This document shows positions 19,252-29,926 of a DNA stretch of 64,000 bases, one piece after another. Positions within the stretch are counted from its first letter, which is position 1, and the number at the start of each line of letters is the position of its first letter. A program made the translations under genes and the position numbers. Source of the stretch: Nitratireductor mangrovi (GTDB lineage: Bacteria > Pseudomonadota > Alphaproteobacteria > Rhizobiales > Rhizobiaceae); the NCBI RefSeq assembly GCF_007922615.2, contig NZ_CP042301.2, positions 1,240,001-1,304,000 of the forward strand, in the 5' to 3' direction. The notes beneath the pieces were generated by a model. That model made no database searches, was not told where the DNA came from, and saw only the letters and a list, made by a program, of their open reading frames with translations.

Positions 19252-20868
19252 ATGAAAGCCGCGCGCGCATTTGTCCTTTTCGTCGCCGCCATGCTTGCCG
19301 CCCTTGTGCCGGCGGCAGCCGACGACGCTGCGGTGCGCGACATCATCGCGAAATTCGCGACCTCGAAGAATTTCTCCCAGACCGAAAAGATCATCCGCGA
19401 ACTGGGCGCCACCGGCGACGCCCGCGTCGAAGCCGCGCTGAATGCCCTTTCCGACGGCAATCTGCGCACCCGCAAATCCGACAGCGCCGTCTTCATCGTC
19501 AGGGAAAGCGGCGGCAAGGTGAAGCTGTTCGACCCGCTGACCGCCGAGTCGGCCGGCGAGGAAGCGGCCGCGCTGTTCGACAAGATCAAGATCAAGAACT
19601 CGCTGCGCCGGCTGATCCGCGACGTCATCTCCGGCCTGACGCTGGCCTCGCCCGACCCGGCGACCCGTCTTGCCGCCGCCAACACCATGTTCCGCGCCCC
19701 CGACGCCGCCAATATCGAGGCGCTCGACGCCGCGATCGCCAGGGAAGACGTCGCCTCCGTCAAGGCCGCTCTCGAGGCCGCGCGCGCCTCCTCGGTGCTG
19801 GTTTCCGACCTGCCTGAGGCCGAAAAGCTCGCCGCGATCGAGCTGCTCGCCAAGCGCGGCGACCGTGACACGCTGGCGCTCCTGAAATCCTTTGCCGCCG
19901 GCGCCGAGGGCCCGCTCAAGGAAGCCGCCGACAAGGCGATCTCCGCCATCAACGAGACATTGGCGATTTGGGCCGCCGGCCAGAATGTCTGGTACGGCAT
20001 CTCGCTCGGCTCGGTTCTGCTTCTGGCGGCGATCGGCCTTGCCATCACCTTCGGCGTCATGGGCGTCATCAACATGGCGCATGGCGAGATGGTCATGCTC
20101 GGCGCCTACACCACCTTCGTCGTCCAGGAGGTGATCCGCAACTCCGCGCCGTGGCTGTTCGACTGGTCGCTCGCCATCGCGCTGCCGGCCGCCTTCCTGG
20201 TCGCCGGCGCGGCGGGTCTGGCGCTCGAGCGCGGCGTCATCCGCTTCCTGTATGGCCGGCCGCTCGAGACCCTGCTCGCCACCTGGGGTGTGTCGCTGAT
20301 CCTGCAGCAGACCGTGCGCACCATCTTCGGGCCGACCAACCGTGAGGTCGGCAACCCGTCCTGGATGTCGGGCGGTTTCGAGCTCGGGCAGCTGGCGATC
20401 ACCTGGAACCGGCTCTGGATTGTGGTCTTCGCGCTCGCCGTCTTCGCCGCGCTGCTCTACGTCTTCAACCGCACCGCCTGGGGCCTGCAGATGCGCGCGG
20501 TCACCGCAAACCGCCGCATGGCCTCCTCGATGGGCATCCGCACGCCCTTTGTCGACGCCTTCACCTTCGCGCTCGGCTCCGGCATTGCCGGCATTGCCGG
20601 CGTCGCGCTCTCCCAGGTCGACAACGTCTCGCCCAATCTCGGCCAGGGCTACATCATCGACAGCTTCATGGTCGTGGTCTTCGGCGGCGTCGGCAATCTC
20701 TGGGGCACGCTGGTCGGTGCCTTCTCGCTCGGCATCGTCAACAAGTTCCTCGAACCCTATGCCGGCGCCGTGCTCGGCAAGATCCTGGTGCTGGTGCTGA
20801 TCATCCTGTTCATCCAGAAGCGGCCGCGCGGGCTGTTCGCGCTCAAGGGTAGGGCGGTCGAGGCATGA
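19252..20868 (+). CDS. urtB: Urea ABC transporter permease UrtB
   Basis: A 538-residue permease. A signal-like N terminus and about 220 residues of extracytoplasmic, helix-rich sequence precede the membrane domain (from about residue 245), the known layout of UrtB and longer than LivH. The membrane part contains GLAITFGVMGVINMAHGEM, a LivH-family signature, and ends KRPRGLFALKGR. It forms the channel with UrtC; the two genes overlap by four bases. Confidence 0.95.
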   Translation: MKAARAFVLFVAAMLAALVPAAADDAAVRDIIAKFATSKNFSQTEKIIRELGATGDARVEAALNALSDGNLRTRKSDSAVFIVRESGGKVKLFDPLTAESAGEEAAALFDKIKIKNSLRRLIRDVISGLTLASPDPATRLAAANTMFRAPDAANIEALDAAIAREDVASVKAALEAARASSVLVSDLPEAEKLAAIELLAKRGDRDTLALLKSFAAGAEGPLKEAADKAISAINETLAIWAAGQNVWYGISLGSVLLLAAIGLAITFGVMGVINMAHGEMVMLGAYTTFVVQEVIRNSAPWLFDWSLAIALPAAFLVAGAAGLALERGVIRFLYGRPLETLLATWGVSLILQQTVRTIFGPTNREVGNPSWMSGGFELGQLAITWNRLWIVVFALAVFAALLYVFNRTAWGLQMRAVTANRRMASSMGIRTPFVDAFTFALGSGIAGIAGVALSQVDNVSPNLGQGYIIDSFMVVVFGGVGNLWGTLVGAFSLGIVNKFLEPYAGAVLGKILVLVLIILFIQKRPRGLFALKGRAVEA

Positions 20869-22103
20869 TCACCCAGCGCCTCTTCGCCGGCGGCGCCGAC
20901 CGCCGCGTCATCGCCACCATCGCGCTCCTGGTCGCGATCGCGGCCCTCGTGCCGGTGCTGCATCTTGCCGTGCCGCCGTCGAGCGCCTTCCACGTGCCCA
21001 ACTATCTGGTCGCGCTGTTCGGCAAATACCTCACCTATGCGCTGCTGGCGCTGGCGCTCGATCTCGTCTGGGGTTTTTGCGGCATCCTCTCGCTCGGCCA
21101 CGGCGCCTTCTTCGCGCTCGGCGGCTACGCCATGGGCATGTATCTGATGCGCCAGATCGGCAGCCGCGGCGTTTATGGCGACCCGGTCCTGCCCGATTTC
21201 ATGGTGTTCCTGAACTGGCAGGAACTGCCCTGGTACTGGTACGGCTTCGACCAGTTCTGGTTCGCCGCGCTGATGATCGTCGCCGTGCCCGGCGCGCTCG
21301 CCTTCGTCTTCGGCTGGTTCGCCTTCAGGAGCCGGGTGACCGGCGTCTACCTGTCGATCATCACCCAGGCGATGACCTATGCCCTGCTGCTCGCCTTCTT
21401 CCGCAACGACATGGGTTTCGGCGGCAATAACGGGCTGACCGACTTCAAGGACATCATCGGCTTCGACATCCAGGCGCCGGCGACCCGCGCCGGCCTGTTC
21501 GCCGCAAGCGCGCTGGCGCTGGCGCTGGCGCTCGCCGTCTGCATGCTGGTGACGCGCTCCAAATACGGCAAGCTGATGGTCGCTGTGCGCGATGCCGAGC
21601 CGCGCACCCGCTTCATCGGCTGGCGCCCGGAAAACATCAAGCTCTTCGCCTTCACGGTCTCGGCCATCATGGCCGGCATCGCCGGCGCCCTCTACGTGCC
21701 CCAGGTCGGCATCATCAACCCGGGCGAGTTCGCGCCGGCCAATTCGATCGAGGTCGTGGTCTGGACAGCCGTCGGCGGCCGCGGCACGCTGGTCGGCCCG
21801 GTCGTCGGCGCGCTGCTGGTCAATGGCGGCAAGAGCTGGTTCACCGGCCTCCTGCCCGAATTCTGGCTGTTCGCGCTTGGCGGCCTCTTCGTCGCCGTGA
21901 CGCTGTTCCTGCCCAAGGGCATCGTCGGCACCTGGGATGCCTGGCGCGCCGGTCGCCGCGACAAGGCCATCGCGGCCCGCGGCGACACTGGCGGCGAGGC
22001 GCCGACACCGGCCGGAGAAGGCGACACCCGCATCGCGCGCGCCGGACCGGCCCGGCCGCGCGGCGATCTCGGCGGCGCGCCCGAGCCGCAGCCGGCGGAG
22101 TAG
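20865..22103 (+). CDS. urtC: Urea ABC transporter permease UrtC
   Basis: A 412-residue LivM-type permease with about ten hydrophobic helices. The conserved stretch DLVWGFCGILSLGHGAFFALG and the late VVWTAVGGRGTLVGPVVGA are UrtC hallmarks. The last 40 or so residues form a Pro/Gly-rich, probably disordered tail (GEAPTPAGEGDTRIARAGPA) not needed for the fold. Its ATG overlaps the urtB stop. Confidence 0.95.
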   Translation: MITQRLFAGGADRRVIATIALLVAIAALVPVLHLAVPPSSAFHVPNYLVALFGKYLTYALLALALDLVWGFCGILSLGHGAFFALGGYAMGMYLMRQIGSRGVYGDPVLPDFMVFLNWQELPWYWYGFDQFWFAALMIVAVPGALAFVFGWFAFRSRVTGVYLSIITQAMTYALLLAFFRNDMGFGGNNGLTDFKDIIGFDIQAPATRAGLFAASALALALALAVCMLVTRSKYGKLMVAVRDAEPRTRFIGWRPENIKLFAFTVSAIMAGIAGALYVPQVGIINPGEFAPANSIEVVVWTAVGGRGTLVGPVVGALLVNGGKSWFTGLLPEFWLFALGGLFVAVTLFLPKGIVGTWDAWRAGRRDKAIAARGDTGGEAPTPAGEGDTRIARAGPARPRGDLGGAPEPQPAE

Positions 22104-22108
22104 GGGCG

Positions 22109-22858
<750 letters not shown>

Positions 22859-22862
22859 GACC

Positions 22863-23558
22863 ATGCTGACCGTCACCGACGCCACCTTGCATTACGGCGC
22901 CGCCCAGGCGCTGCGCGGCGTCTCGCTGGAGGCGAAGCCGGGCCGCATCACCTGCGTGCTCGGCCGCAACGGCGTCGGCAAGACCAGCCTTTTGCGGGCC
23001 ATCGTCGGCCATCACCGGCTGACCAGCGGCGAAATAGCCTTCGAGGGGAAGGCGCTCGGCCGGAGCGCGGCGTATGATCGCGCCCGGTCGGGCATCGCAT
23101 TCGTGCCGCAGGGGCGTGAGATCTTCCCGCTGCTTTCGGTGCGCGAAAACCTGGAGACCGGCTTCGCGCCGCTCAGGCGTGCTGAACGCTCGATCCCGGA
23201 ACACGTCTTCGAGCTGTTCCCGGTCCTCAACGACATGCTGTCGCGGCGCGGCGGCGATCTTTCCGGCGGCCAGCAGCAGCAGCTCGCCATTGGCCGCGCG
23301 CTGGTCATGCGGCCGAAGCTTCTCGTCCTCGACGAGCCGACCGAAGGCATCCAGCCCTCGATAATCAAGGATATCGGCCGCGCCATCCGTTTCCTGCGCG
23401 ACAGCACCGGCATCGGCATCCTTCTGGTCGAGCAATATCTCGATTTCTGCCGCGAGCTCGCCGACGAGGTCAACATCATGGACCGCGGCCGCATCGTCCA
23501 TGCGGGCCCGGCCGCCGATCTCGACCGTCCCGAGGTGCGCGGCCACCTGACCGTCTGA
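22863..23558 (+). CDS. urtE: Urea ABC transporter ATP-binding protein UrtE
   Basis: A 231-residue LivF-class ATPase with Walker A GRNGVGKTS, signature LSGGQQQQLAIGRAL and Walker B LLVLDEPTEGIQPS. The phrase EPTEGIQPSIIKDI is typical of UrtE. It is the last gene of the operon; I see no urease genes after it in the window. Confidence 0.96.
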   Translation: MLTVTDATLHYGAAQALRGVSLEAKPGRITCVLGRNGVGKTSLLRAIVGHHRLTSGEIAFEGKALGRSAAYDRARSGIAFVPQGREIFPLLSVRENLETGFAPLRRAERSIPEHVFELFPVLNDMLSRRGGDLSGGQQQQLAIGRALVMRPKLLVLDEPTEGIQPSIIKDIGRAIRFLRDSTGIGILLVEQYLDFCRELADEVNIMDRGRIVHAGPAADLDRPEVRGHLTV

Positions 23559-23627
23559 CGCAAGGAGATCGACCGACGGCCTCGAGAGGGGCGTAACCGT
23601 GGCCGCCGGTCTTCGCGTCGCGCCTGA

Positions 23628-23993
<366 letters not shown>

Positions 23994-24054
23994 GCTCGCG
24001 AAAGAGGCTAGGAGGCTAGGCGGCCTGGGCGGCAACGGCCTCACGCCGCTGCGC

Positions 24055-24171
24055 CCTTCGAGGCCTCAGGATGAGGTCGGCCAGCGCCGAGGTTGCCGCG
24101 ACGGCGATACAGCACTTCGCTCCTCATCCTGAGGTGCGACCCTGAGCTTGCCGAAGGGGAGCCTCGAAGGA
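24055..24171. repeat. Palindromic intergenic element
   Basis: The outer arms CCTTCGAGG and CCTCGAAGG and the inner arms CTCAGGATGAGG and CCTCATCCTGAG enclose about 40 bases. A near-identical unit, with the phrase CTGAGCTTGCCGAAGGGGAG, is as far as I recall a common intergenic repeat in Mesorhizobium and relatives. It may act as a bidirectional terminator behind the small acidic gene. Confidence 0.7.
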
Positions 24172-24234
24172 CGCACCGCGATCCCATCGCTGCGGGACAA
24201 GTCAATCCCGTCCGTCCGCGCAACCGCCCGTTTC

Positions 24235-24620
24235 TACCACTATTCCCTATTCGCTAACTTCCTTTCCATCCACGCCCTCCCCACCTCCCCGTATCATCCC
24301 CGTCGATCGCCGCGCGGGAAACGGATGCGCACCGAGCCTCCGGGCGGCGTCCGGCGCCGGACCGGCAGCACTACGGTGGTGTTGCTGGGCGATGAGCCCC
24401 CAGGTCCGGGCCCCAGGGTGAGGTGCGGGGCCGACAGGGTTCCGGTCGCGAGGCCACCGGCTTTGCGAGTGCCGCCTCGAAAGGGCGGCAACGCGCACCT
24501 GCACATCCGGGCAAGCACGCCGGGCGGGCGGCCGCGAGGTCGCAAACTACAACTAGATGAGCGTCCGGACGGCCGCCCGTCTTCCCCTTGTCAAAAGCCA
24601 GACGCGTTTCGCGGGCGTGG
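24235..24620 (+). repeat. Dispersed intergenic element, copy 1
   Basis: About 385 bases that recur in reverse orientation at 49475-49866. The core (24295-24470) is almost identical between the copies; two internal patches (near 24475 and 24545) differ. It has no coding frame of its own. Both copies lie in gene-free regions. Confidence 0.85.
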
Positions 24621-24827
24621 TCGCGACGGCGCATGCCGCAAGGCCGACTGGCCAGCCGCGATGCGCAGCGAAGCGGAGCACGCAAAGGGGAAATGCAGCT
24701 TCATGGCGCGCCCCCGCGGAGGCCAGCGAGCCGAAGGCGAGCGCACGGCCGTGAGCGAAAGGAGAAAAGCTTGGGCACAGGAGAGGCGATGCAAGCGCGG
24801 CGCGAATCCTCCCCTGTTTACGGGGGG

Positions 24828-25136
24828 TGAGGATGCGGTCGCCGAAGGCGATCGATCGACAACGATTTGTCGATCGAAGCGACGAACGCCCGGAGCCCGA
24901 GCGGAGGGCCAAGACCACGAAGTGGTGGAGGGGGCGTGTTCAAGGCGGTCCATCTGCGTCGGCCTCTCTCTCGCCCGGACAGAATTCCAGCCGAGGACGC
25001 GCTCACAATGGGTGATGTTGCTGAGCCCCCTCCACCGCGTCCGGCGGTCCCCGGCCCTCCGCTCGGGCTTCGGGCGTTCGTCGCTTCGATCGACAAATCG
25101 TTGTCGATCGATCACCTGCGGCGACCGCGTCCTCAC
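24828..25136. repeat. Large nested inverted repeat
   Basis: Arms of about 108 bases (24828-24935 and 25025-25136) are imperfect reverse complements, separated by about 90 bases. Each arm contains its own perfect hairpin of ten-base arms CGATCGACAA/TTGTCGATCG around a four-base loop (24853-24876 and 25087-25110). The whole could form a long stem with side hairpins or a cruciform. The fur-family gene starts 47 bases later. Confidence 0.85.
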
Positions 25137-25144
25137 GCCGCGCG

Positions 25145-25165
25145 CCATTTGCAACTGATTGTCAT
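25145..25165 (+). promoter_or_regulatory. Possible Fur/Mur-type operator
   Basis: TTGCAACTGATTGTCATC, just before the Fur-family gene, is an imperfect TGCAA-N5-TTGTCA dyad resembling Fur and Mur boxes. Autoregulation would be usual for the family. The match is weak. Confidence 0.25.
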
Positions 25166-25183
25166 CTGGACCATAGTCCCGGC

Positions 25184-25621
25184 ATGACGGCGCAGGCGAA
25201 CAAGCGGATCGATTACGAGGCGGAGCTCAGGCGCGCGGGCATCCGCATCACGCGGCCGCGCCGCATCATTCTCAGGATCGTGTCGGAGACCGACGACCAT
25301 CCCGACGCCTACGAGATCTTCCGGCGCGCCGAGGCCGAGGACAAGACGATCTCGCTTTCCACGGTCTACCGCACCATGAAGCTGCTCGAGGAACACGGCA
25401 CCATCCAGCGCCATGCCTTTTCCGGCGGCCCGTCGCGCTTCGAGCACGCCGGCGAGGAGCATCACGACCACCTGATCGACGTCGAGACCGGCGACGTGAT
25501 CGAGTTCAGGTCCGACAAGATCGAAAAGCTGCAGGACGAGATCGCGCGCGAGCTCGGCTACGACATCCTGCACCACAAGCTCGAGCTCTACGGCCGCAAG
25601 CGCCGCGCCGCGCGGCGCTGA
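25184..25621 (+). CDS. Fur-family metalloregulator
   Basis: A 145-residue regulator with a winged helix ([26 protein letters not shown]) and the metal motif [17 protein letters not shown]. The second half matches Fur/Mur more than Zur or PerR, and the C-terminal CxxC zinc pairs are missing. In many Hyphomicrobiales the Fur homologue (Mur) answers to manganese, so iron should not be assumed. An intergenic repeat lies directly upstream. Confidence 0.85.
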   Translation: MTAQANKRIDYEAELRRAGIRITRPRRIILRIVSETDDHPDAYEIFRRAEAEDKTISLSTVYRTMKLLEEHGTIQRHAFSGGPSRFEHAGEEHHDHLIDVETGDVIEFRSDKIEKLQDEIARELGYDILHHKLELYGRKRRAARR

Positions 25622-25728
25622 AGCCGACGCAGGTCGCGCCGCGGATGCCGGTTTTTTGCCTCATTTTGCCATTAGCCCGCCACGATCCGCAGCCGGAAAG
25701 ACGCCGGCCCACAAGGAGAGGGAATTTC

Positions 25729-26382
25729 ATGTTCGACAGGAAACCGATTGTCGCGACGGCGATCGCCACGCTTTTGCTGGCCGCGTGCACGACCGACCCC
25801 TATACGGGCGAACGCAAGCTGTCGAACACGGCCGGCGGCGCGGCGCTGGGTGCGCTGGCGGGCGCGGGGCTCGGCACGCTCGCCGGCGGCGACGACCGCC
25901 GCAACGCGCTGATCGGCGCCGGCATCGGCGCGCTGGTCGGCGGCGCGGTCGGCAACTACATGGACCAGCAGGAGGCGCAGCTTCGCGCCCGGCTCCAGGG
26001 CACCGGCGTCAGCGTCACCCGCCAGGGCGACCAGATCATCCTTAACATGCCCTCCAACATCACCTTCGATTCCGACCAGGACGCGGTGAAGCCGGCCTTC
26101 TACGGCACGCTCAACTCGGTCGCGCTGGTGCTGCAGGAGTTCAACCGCACCATCGTCGACGTCTACGGCCACACCGATTCGACCGGCGACGACAATTACA
26201 ATCTCGGCCTGTCGCAGCGCCGCGCCTCGTCGGTGGCCAGCTATCTGTCCGGACAGGGCGTCAATCCGCGCCGCTTCGCCATCGTCGGCCTCGGCGAGAC
26301 CCAGCCGATCGCCTCGAACGCGACCCCGGCCGGCCGCGCGCAGAACCGCCGCGTCGAGATTCACCTGACCCCGCTGACCTGA
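25729..26382 (+). CDS. OmpA-family lipoprotein (YiaD-like)
   Basis: A 217-residue outer-membrane lipoprotein. The lipobox LLLAAC places the lipidated cysteine at residue 20. A glycine-zipper segment (about 32-75, GGAALGALAGAGLGTLAGG) precedes an OmpA-like peptidoglycan-binding domain (about 105-215) with NITFDSDQDAVKP, VYGHTDSTGDDNYNLGLSQRRA and NRRVEI. The ATG at 25729 follows AAGGAGAGGG. It probably anchors the outer membrane to the cell wall. Confidence 0.92.
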   Translation: MFDRKPIVATAIATLLLAACTTDPYTGERKLSNTAGGAALGALAGAGLGTLAGGDDRRNALIGAGIGALVGGAVGNYMDQQEAQLRARLQGTGVSVTRQGDQIILNMPSNITFDSDQDAVKPAFYGTLNSVALVLQEFNRTIVDVYGHTDSTGDDNYNLGLSQRRASSVASYLSGQGVNPRRFAIVGLGETQPIASNATPAGRAQNRRVEIHLTPLT

Positions 26383-26411
26383 CCGGGCGCGGTCGCGACC
26401 GGAGAGCCAAG

Positions 26412-26440
26412 AAGGCCGCCGCGCTGCCGGCGGCCTTTTC
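26412..26440. terminator. Bidirectional terminator between the OmpA lipoprotein and psuG
   Basis: A ten-base perfect stem AAGGCCGCCG/CGGCGGCCTT with a six-base loop is followed by TTTTC on the plus strand. It sits between two convergent genes, but the opposite strand lacks a clear T run beyond the stem-end. Confidence 0.75.
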
Positions 26441-26460
26441 GTGTCGGGGGCCAGCTTTAG

Positions 26461-27384
26461 CTAGCCGGTCAGCGCGATCGCGATCCGGGCCGCGAGCCGG
26501 GCGTTGTTTTCCACCAGCGCGATGTTGGTCGCCAGGCTGCGGCCGCCGGTCAGTTCGAGGATGCGGCCAAGCAGATAGGGCGTGACCGCCTTGCCGGAGA
26601 CGCCCTGAGCCGTGGCATCGGCCTGTGCCCTGGCGATATGGCCGGCCATTTCGGCTTCGGCGATCTCGCTTTCGGCGGGGACCGGATTGGCGACCAGCAT
26701 GCCGCCCTCGAGACCGAGTGCGACGCGCGTCCTGAAAAAGCGCGCGATCGCTGCGGGATCGTCCAGCCGCAACGGCGCGGCAAAGCGCGAGGAGCGCGAC
26801 CAGAAGGCGGGCATGATGTCGGTGCCGTAGGCCACCACCGGCACGCCGCCGCTTTCCAGCACTTCCAGCGTCTTTTCGATGTCGAGGATCGCCTTCGCCC
26901 CGGCCGACACCACGATCACCGGCGTCCGCGCCAATTCGTCGAGATCGGCCGAAATGTCGAAGGAGGTCTCCGCACCCTTGTGGACGCCGCCGATACCGCC
27001 GGTGGCAAACACGCTGATGCCGGCAAGGGCTGCCGCGATCATCGTTGCGGCGACGGTGGTGCCGCCGGTCCGGCCTTCACTGACGGCAAAGCCCAGATCG
27101 GCGCGCGACAGCTTCATGGCGTTGCCGGCACGCGCGAGTTCGGCGCGCTCTGCAGCGCTCAACCCGATCTTCAGCCGCCCATCGATGACAGCGATGGTTG
27201 CCGGGACAGCGCCCTCGGTCGCGATGATATTCTCGACGCCGGCGGCCATCTCGGCATTCTGCGGGAACGGCATGCCGTGGGTGATGATGGTGCTCTCCAG
27301 CGCCACCACCGGGCGGCCGTCGGCCAGCGCCTCGGCCACGGGGGCGGCGATGTCGGTGAAGGGTCGTGCAGTTTCCGATAGCAT
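26461..27384 (-). CDS. psuG: Pseudouridine-5'-phosphate glycosidase
   Basis: A 307-residue enzyme that reversibly splits pseudouridine 5'-phosphate into uracil and ribose 5-phosphate (EC 4.2.1.70). Diagnostic stretches are VALESTIITHGMPFPQN, ISVFATGGIGGVHKGAE and VSAGAKAILDIEKTLEVLE. It follows the pseudouridine kinase gene by 12 bases, so the two form a nucleoside-salvage pair. No transporter is adjacent. Confidence 0.95.
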   Translation of the reverse strand: MLSETARPFTDIAAPVAEALADGRPVVALESTIITHGMPFPQNAEMAAGVENIIATEGAVPATIAVIDGRLKIGLSAAERAELARAGNAMKLSRADLGFAVSEGRTGGTTVAATMIAAALAGISVFATGGIGGVHKGAETSFDISADLDELARTPVIVVSAGAKAILDIEKTLEVLESGGVPVVAYGTDIMPAFWSRSSRFAAPLRLDDPAAIARFFRTRVALGLEGGMLVANPVPAESEIAEAEMAGHIARAQADATAQGVSGKAVTPYLLGRILELTGGRSLATNIALVENNARLAARIAIALTG

Positions 27385-27396
27385 TGGTTTCCGTCG

Positions 27397-28386
27397 TCAA
27401 ATGGTGGCGAGGGGCAGGGCGTGTAGCGGCGGTATGGTCGCGAGAACTCTGGCGAAGGCATCCGGATCGTGGTCGGGCGCGGCGTGTGTGGATTCGATGC
27501 AAAGGCGCGCTGCGGCAAGGCCTTCCCTGACCGCGTCGGCAAAAGGCTGGCCGCGCACCAGAGCCGACACGACCGTGCCGGCCAGCGCATCGCCGGCGCC
27601 GGTGACGTCGGCCACCCTGTCGGTGGCGGGTGGCGTGACTTCGAACACCGTGGCGTCCTCGAAAGCCACCAGCGGCGCTGAACCCGAGGTGACGACGGCC
27701 GACCTGAGCCCGGCCGCGCGCAGTGCCGCAGCGAGAGACGAGGGGTCTGCGGCTGCATCCGCGCCGGCAAGGGCTGCCGCCTCGCGACGGTTGATGAACA
27801 GGCAGGCGATCCGCCCGGCGATCCGCCGCAGCCGGGTGACTTTGGCTGGCGAAACGCCGATGGCGAAGAGTGGCGTTTCGCCGGCAAGCCCGGCAAGCCG
27901 TTCGAGTGCGGCGGCAGGCAGGTTGGCGTCGCAGAGGATGGCCTCCGCCCCGGCAAGCGCGTCACGAGTCTTGGCCCGGCGCAGTTGCTTGTCGAAGGCG
28001 AGATCGTAGAGCGCCATGTCGGCGAGGGCGGCAAGGACGTCGCCGCCGCGGTCGAGGATCGCCGTGTAGCTCGGCGTGGCGCGATCGAGAAAGATCGCCG
28101 AAAGGTCGGCAAGGCCGGCGCGCTCGATCGCCGCCGCGACGGCGTCGCCGCCCGCGTCGCCGCCCCGCGCGGACAGCAGCGCCACCCCGTGGCTCCGCCC
28201 GGCCATCGCCCGCGCCGCGTTGAAGGCTCCGCCGCCGACCTCCTCACGCATCTCGCCGGGATTGGAGGCGCCGGGCACGAAATCGCCGAGCACACGGCCA
28301 CGCCGGTCGATATGCGCGCCGCCAATGGCAAGGATGGAAGGAGAAGGTGGCAAGCTCGGATCCGGCGCCCTGGAAAGCTGAAGCAC
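27397..28386 (-). CDS. psuK: PfkB-family pseudouridine kinase
   Basis: A 329-residue ribokinase-fold enzyme. It has the N-terminal ILAIGGAHIDRRG strand, GGGAFNAARAMA (PfkB site 1) and ADVTGAGDALAG (PfkB site 2 with the catalytic Asp). The next gene, psuG, identifies the substrate as pseudouridine rather than another sugar or nucleoside. The first 17 residues are unconserved, and a start nearer ILAIGG is possible. It diverges from recA. Confidence 0.9.
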   Translation of the reverse strand: MLQLSRAPDPSLPPSPSILAIGGAHIDRRGRVLGDFVPGASNPGEMREEVGGGAFNAARAMAGRSHGVALLSARGGDAGGDAVAAAIERAGLADLSAIFLDRATPSYTAILDRGGDVLAALADMALYDLAFDKQLRRAKTRDALAGAEAILCDANLPAAALERLAGLAGETPLFAIGVSPAKVTRLRRIAGRIACLFINRREAAALAGADAAADPSSLAAALRAAGLRSAVVTSGSAPLVAFEDATVFEVTPPATDRVADVTGAGDALAGTVVSALVRGQPFADAVREGLAAARLCIESTHAAPDHDPDAFARVLATIPPLHALPLATI

Positions 28387-28493
28387 TATCTACTGGCAGG
28401 CGCCGGCGCGCGCAACGCGCTCCGAATCGCCACAGGGACACATGCAGGTCGCCAGACGTTTTCAAGGGGATACATCCGGAAGCCTCGCAGGCG

Positions 28494-28508
28494 GAACACT
28501 TAAAGAAC
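28494..28508 (+). promoter_or_regulatory. LexA (SOS) box upstream of recA
   Basis: GAACACTTAAAGAAC is a perfect GAAC-N7-GAAC, the reverse complement of the alphaproteobacterial LexA site GTTC-N7-GTTC. It lies 125 bases before the recA start. A second near-match, GAACAAAACATGTAC (28560-28574), lies nearer the gene, and the two may both contribute. Confidence 0.75.
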
Positions 28509-28632
28509 AACGAGCCTAACGCGTTGCATTTGCGTACCTATTTGCGGCTTGCAAAAGCAGAACAAAACATGTACAAAAATAGCGGGACGAAGAAGCGACC
28601 GGGCTTCATTGACGATCGAAGGGTAATGTATC

Positions 28633-29718
<1,086 letters not shown>

Positions 29719-29740
29719 TCTCGCATTGGATGCGGGTCAA

Positions 29741-29767
29741 AGGGCCGCCGGCATGTCCGGCGGCCCT
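29741..29767 (+). terminator. Terminator hairpin after recA
   Basis: A perfect eleven-base stem AGGGCCGCCGG/CCGGCGGCCCT with a five-base loop lies 22 bases past the recA stop. The following TTGCGTG is a poor U-tract, so termination may be partial or Rho-assisted. Confidence 0.65.
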
Positions 29768-29926
29768 TGCGTGTTCAGGTATAGACCTTTGTCGGGGTGC
29801 GCACGCAGGCGTGTCGCCACGCTCCCGCATGTCGCCGCCGCGTCGAAAGGGTTTCTGGACAGCAAACCGGGCGAACGATAAGAAGCCGCGTTCCCGGCAT
29901 TTCCGGTACGGTTCAGAAGGCACACG

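Larger units (their letters stand above)
23994..25183. other. Gene-free repeat-rich region
   Basis: This 1190-base stretch has open frames on all strands because of its GC content, but none is protein-like. It holds three repeat units annotated separately: a palindromic element (24055-24171), a dispersed element shared in inverted form with 49.5-49.9 kb (24235-24620), and a large nested palindrome (24828-25136). Between the last two is about 200 bases of low-complexity GC sequence, with a short CCCCTGTTTACGGGG hairpin near 24811. Confidence 0.75.

Noticed and set aside
24235..24620. Insertion sequence remnant
   Set aside because: No transposase fragment, no terminal inverted repeats and no target-site duplication could be seen at either copy, so it is called a dispersed repeat only.
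24828..25136. Possible CRISPR array
   Set aside because: There are only two copies of the unit, in inverted orientation, without regular spacers, and no cas genes nearby.
24148..25158. Several open frames in the 24-25 kb repeat region
   Set aside because: They follow the repeats and change frame with them; no ribosome sites and no protein-like composition.
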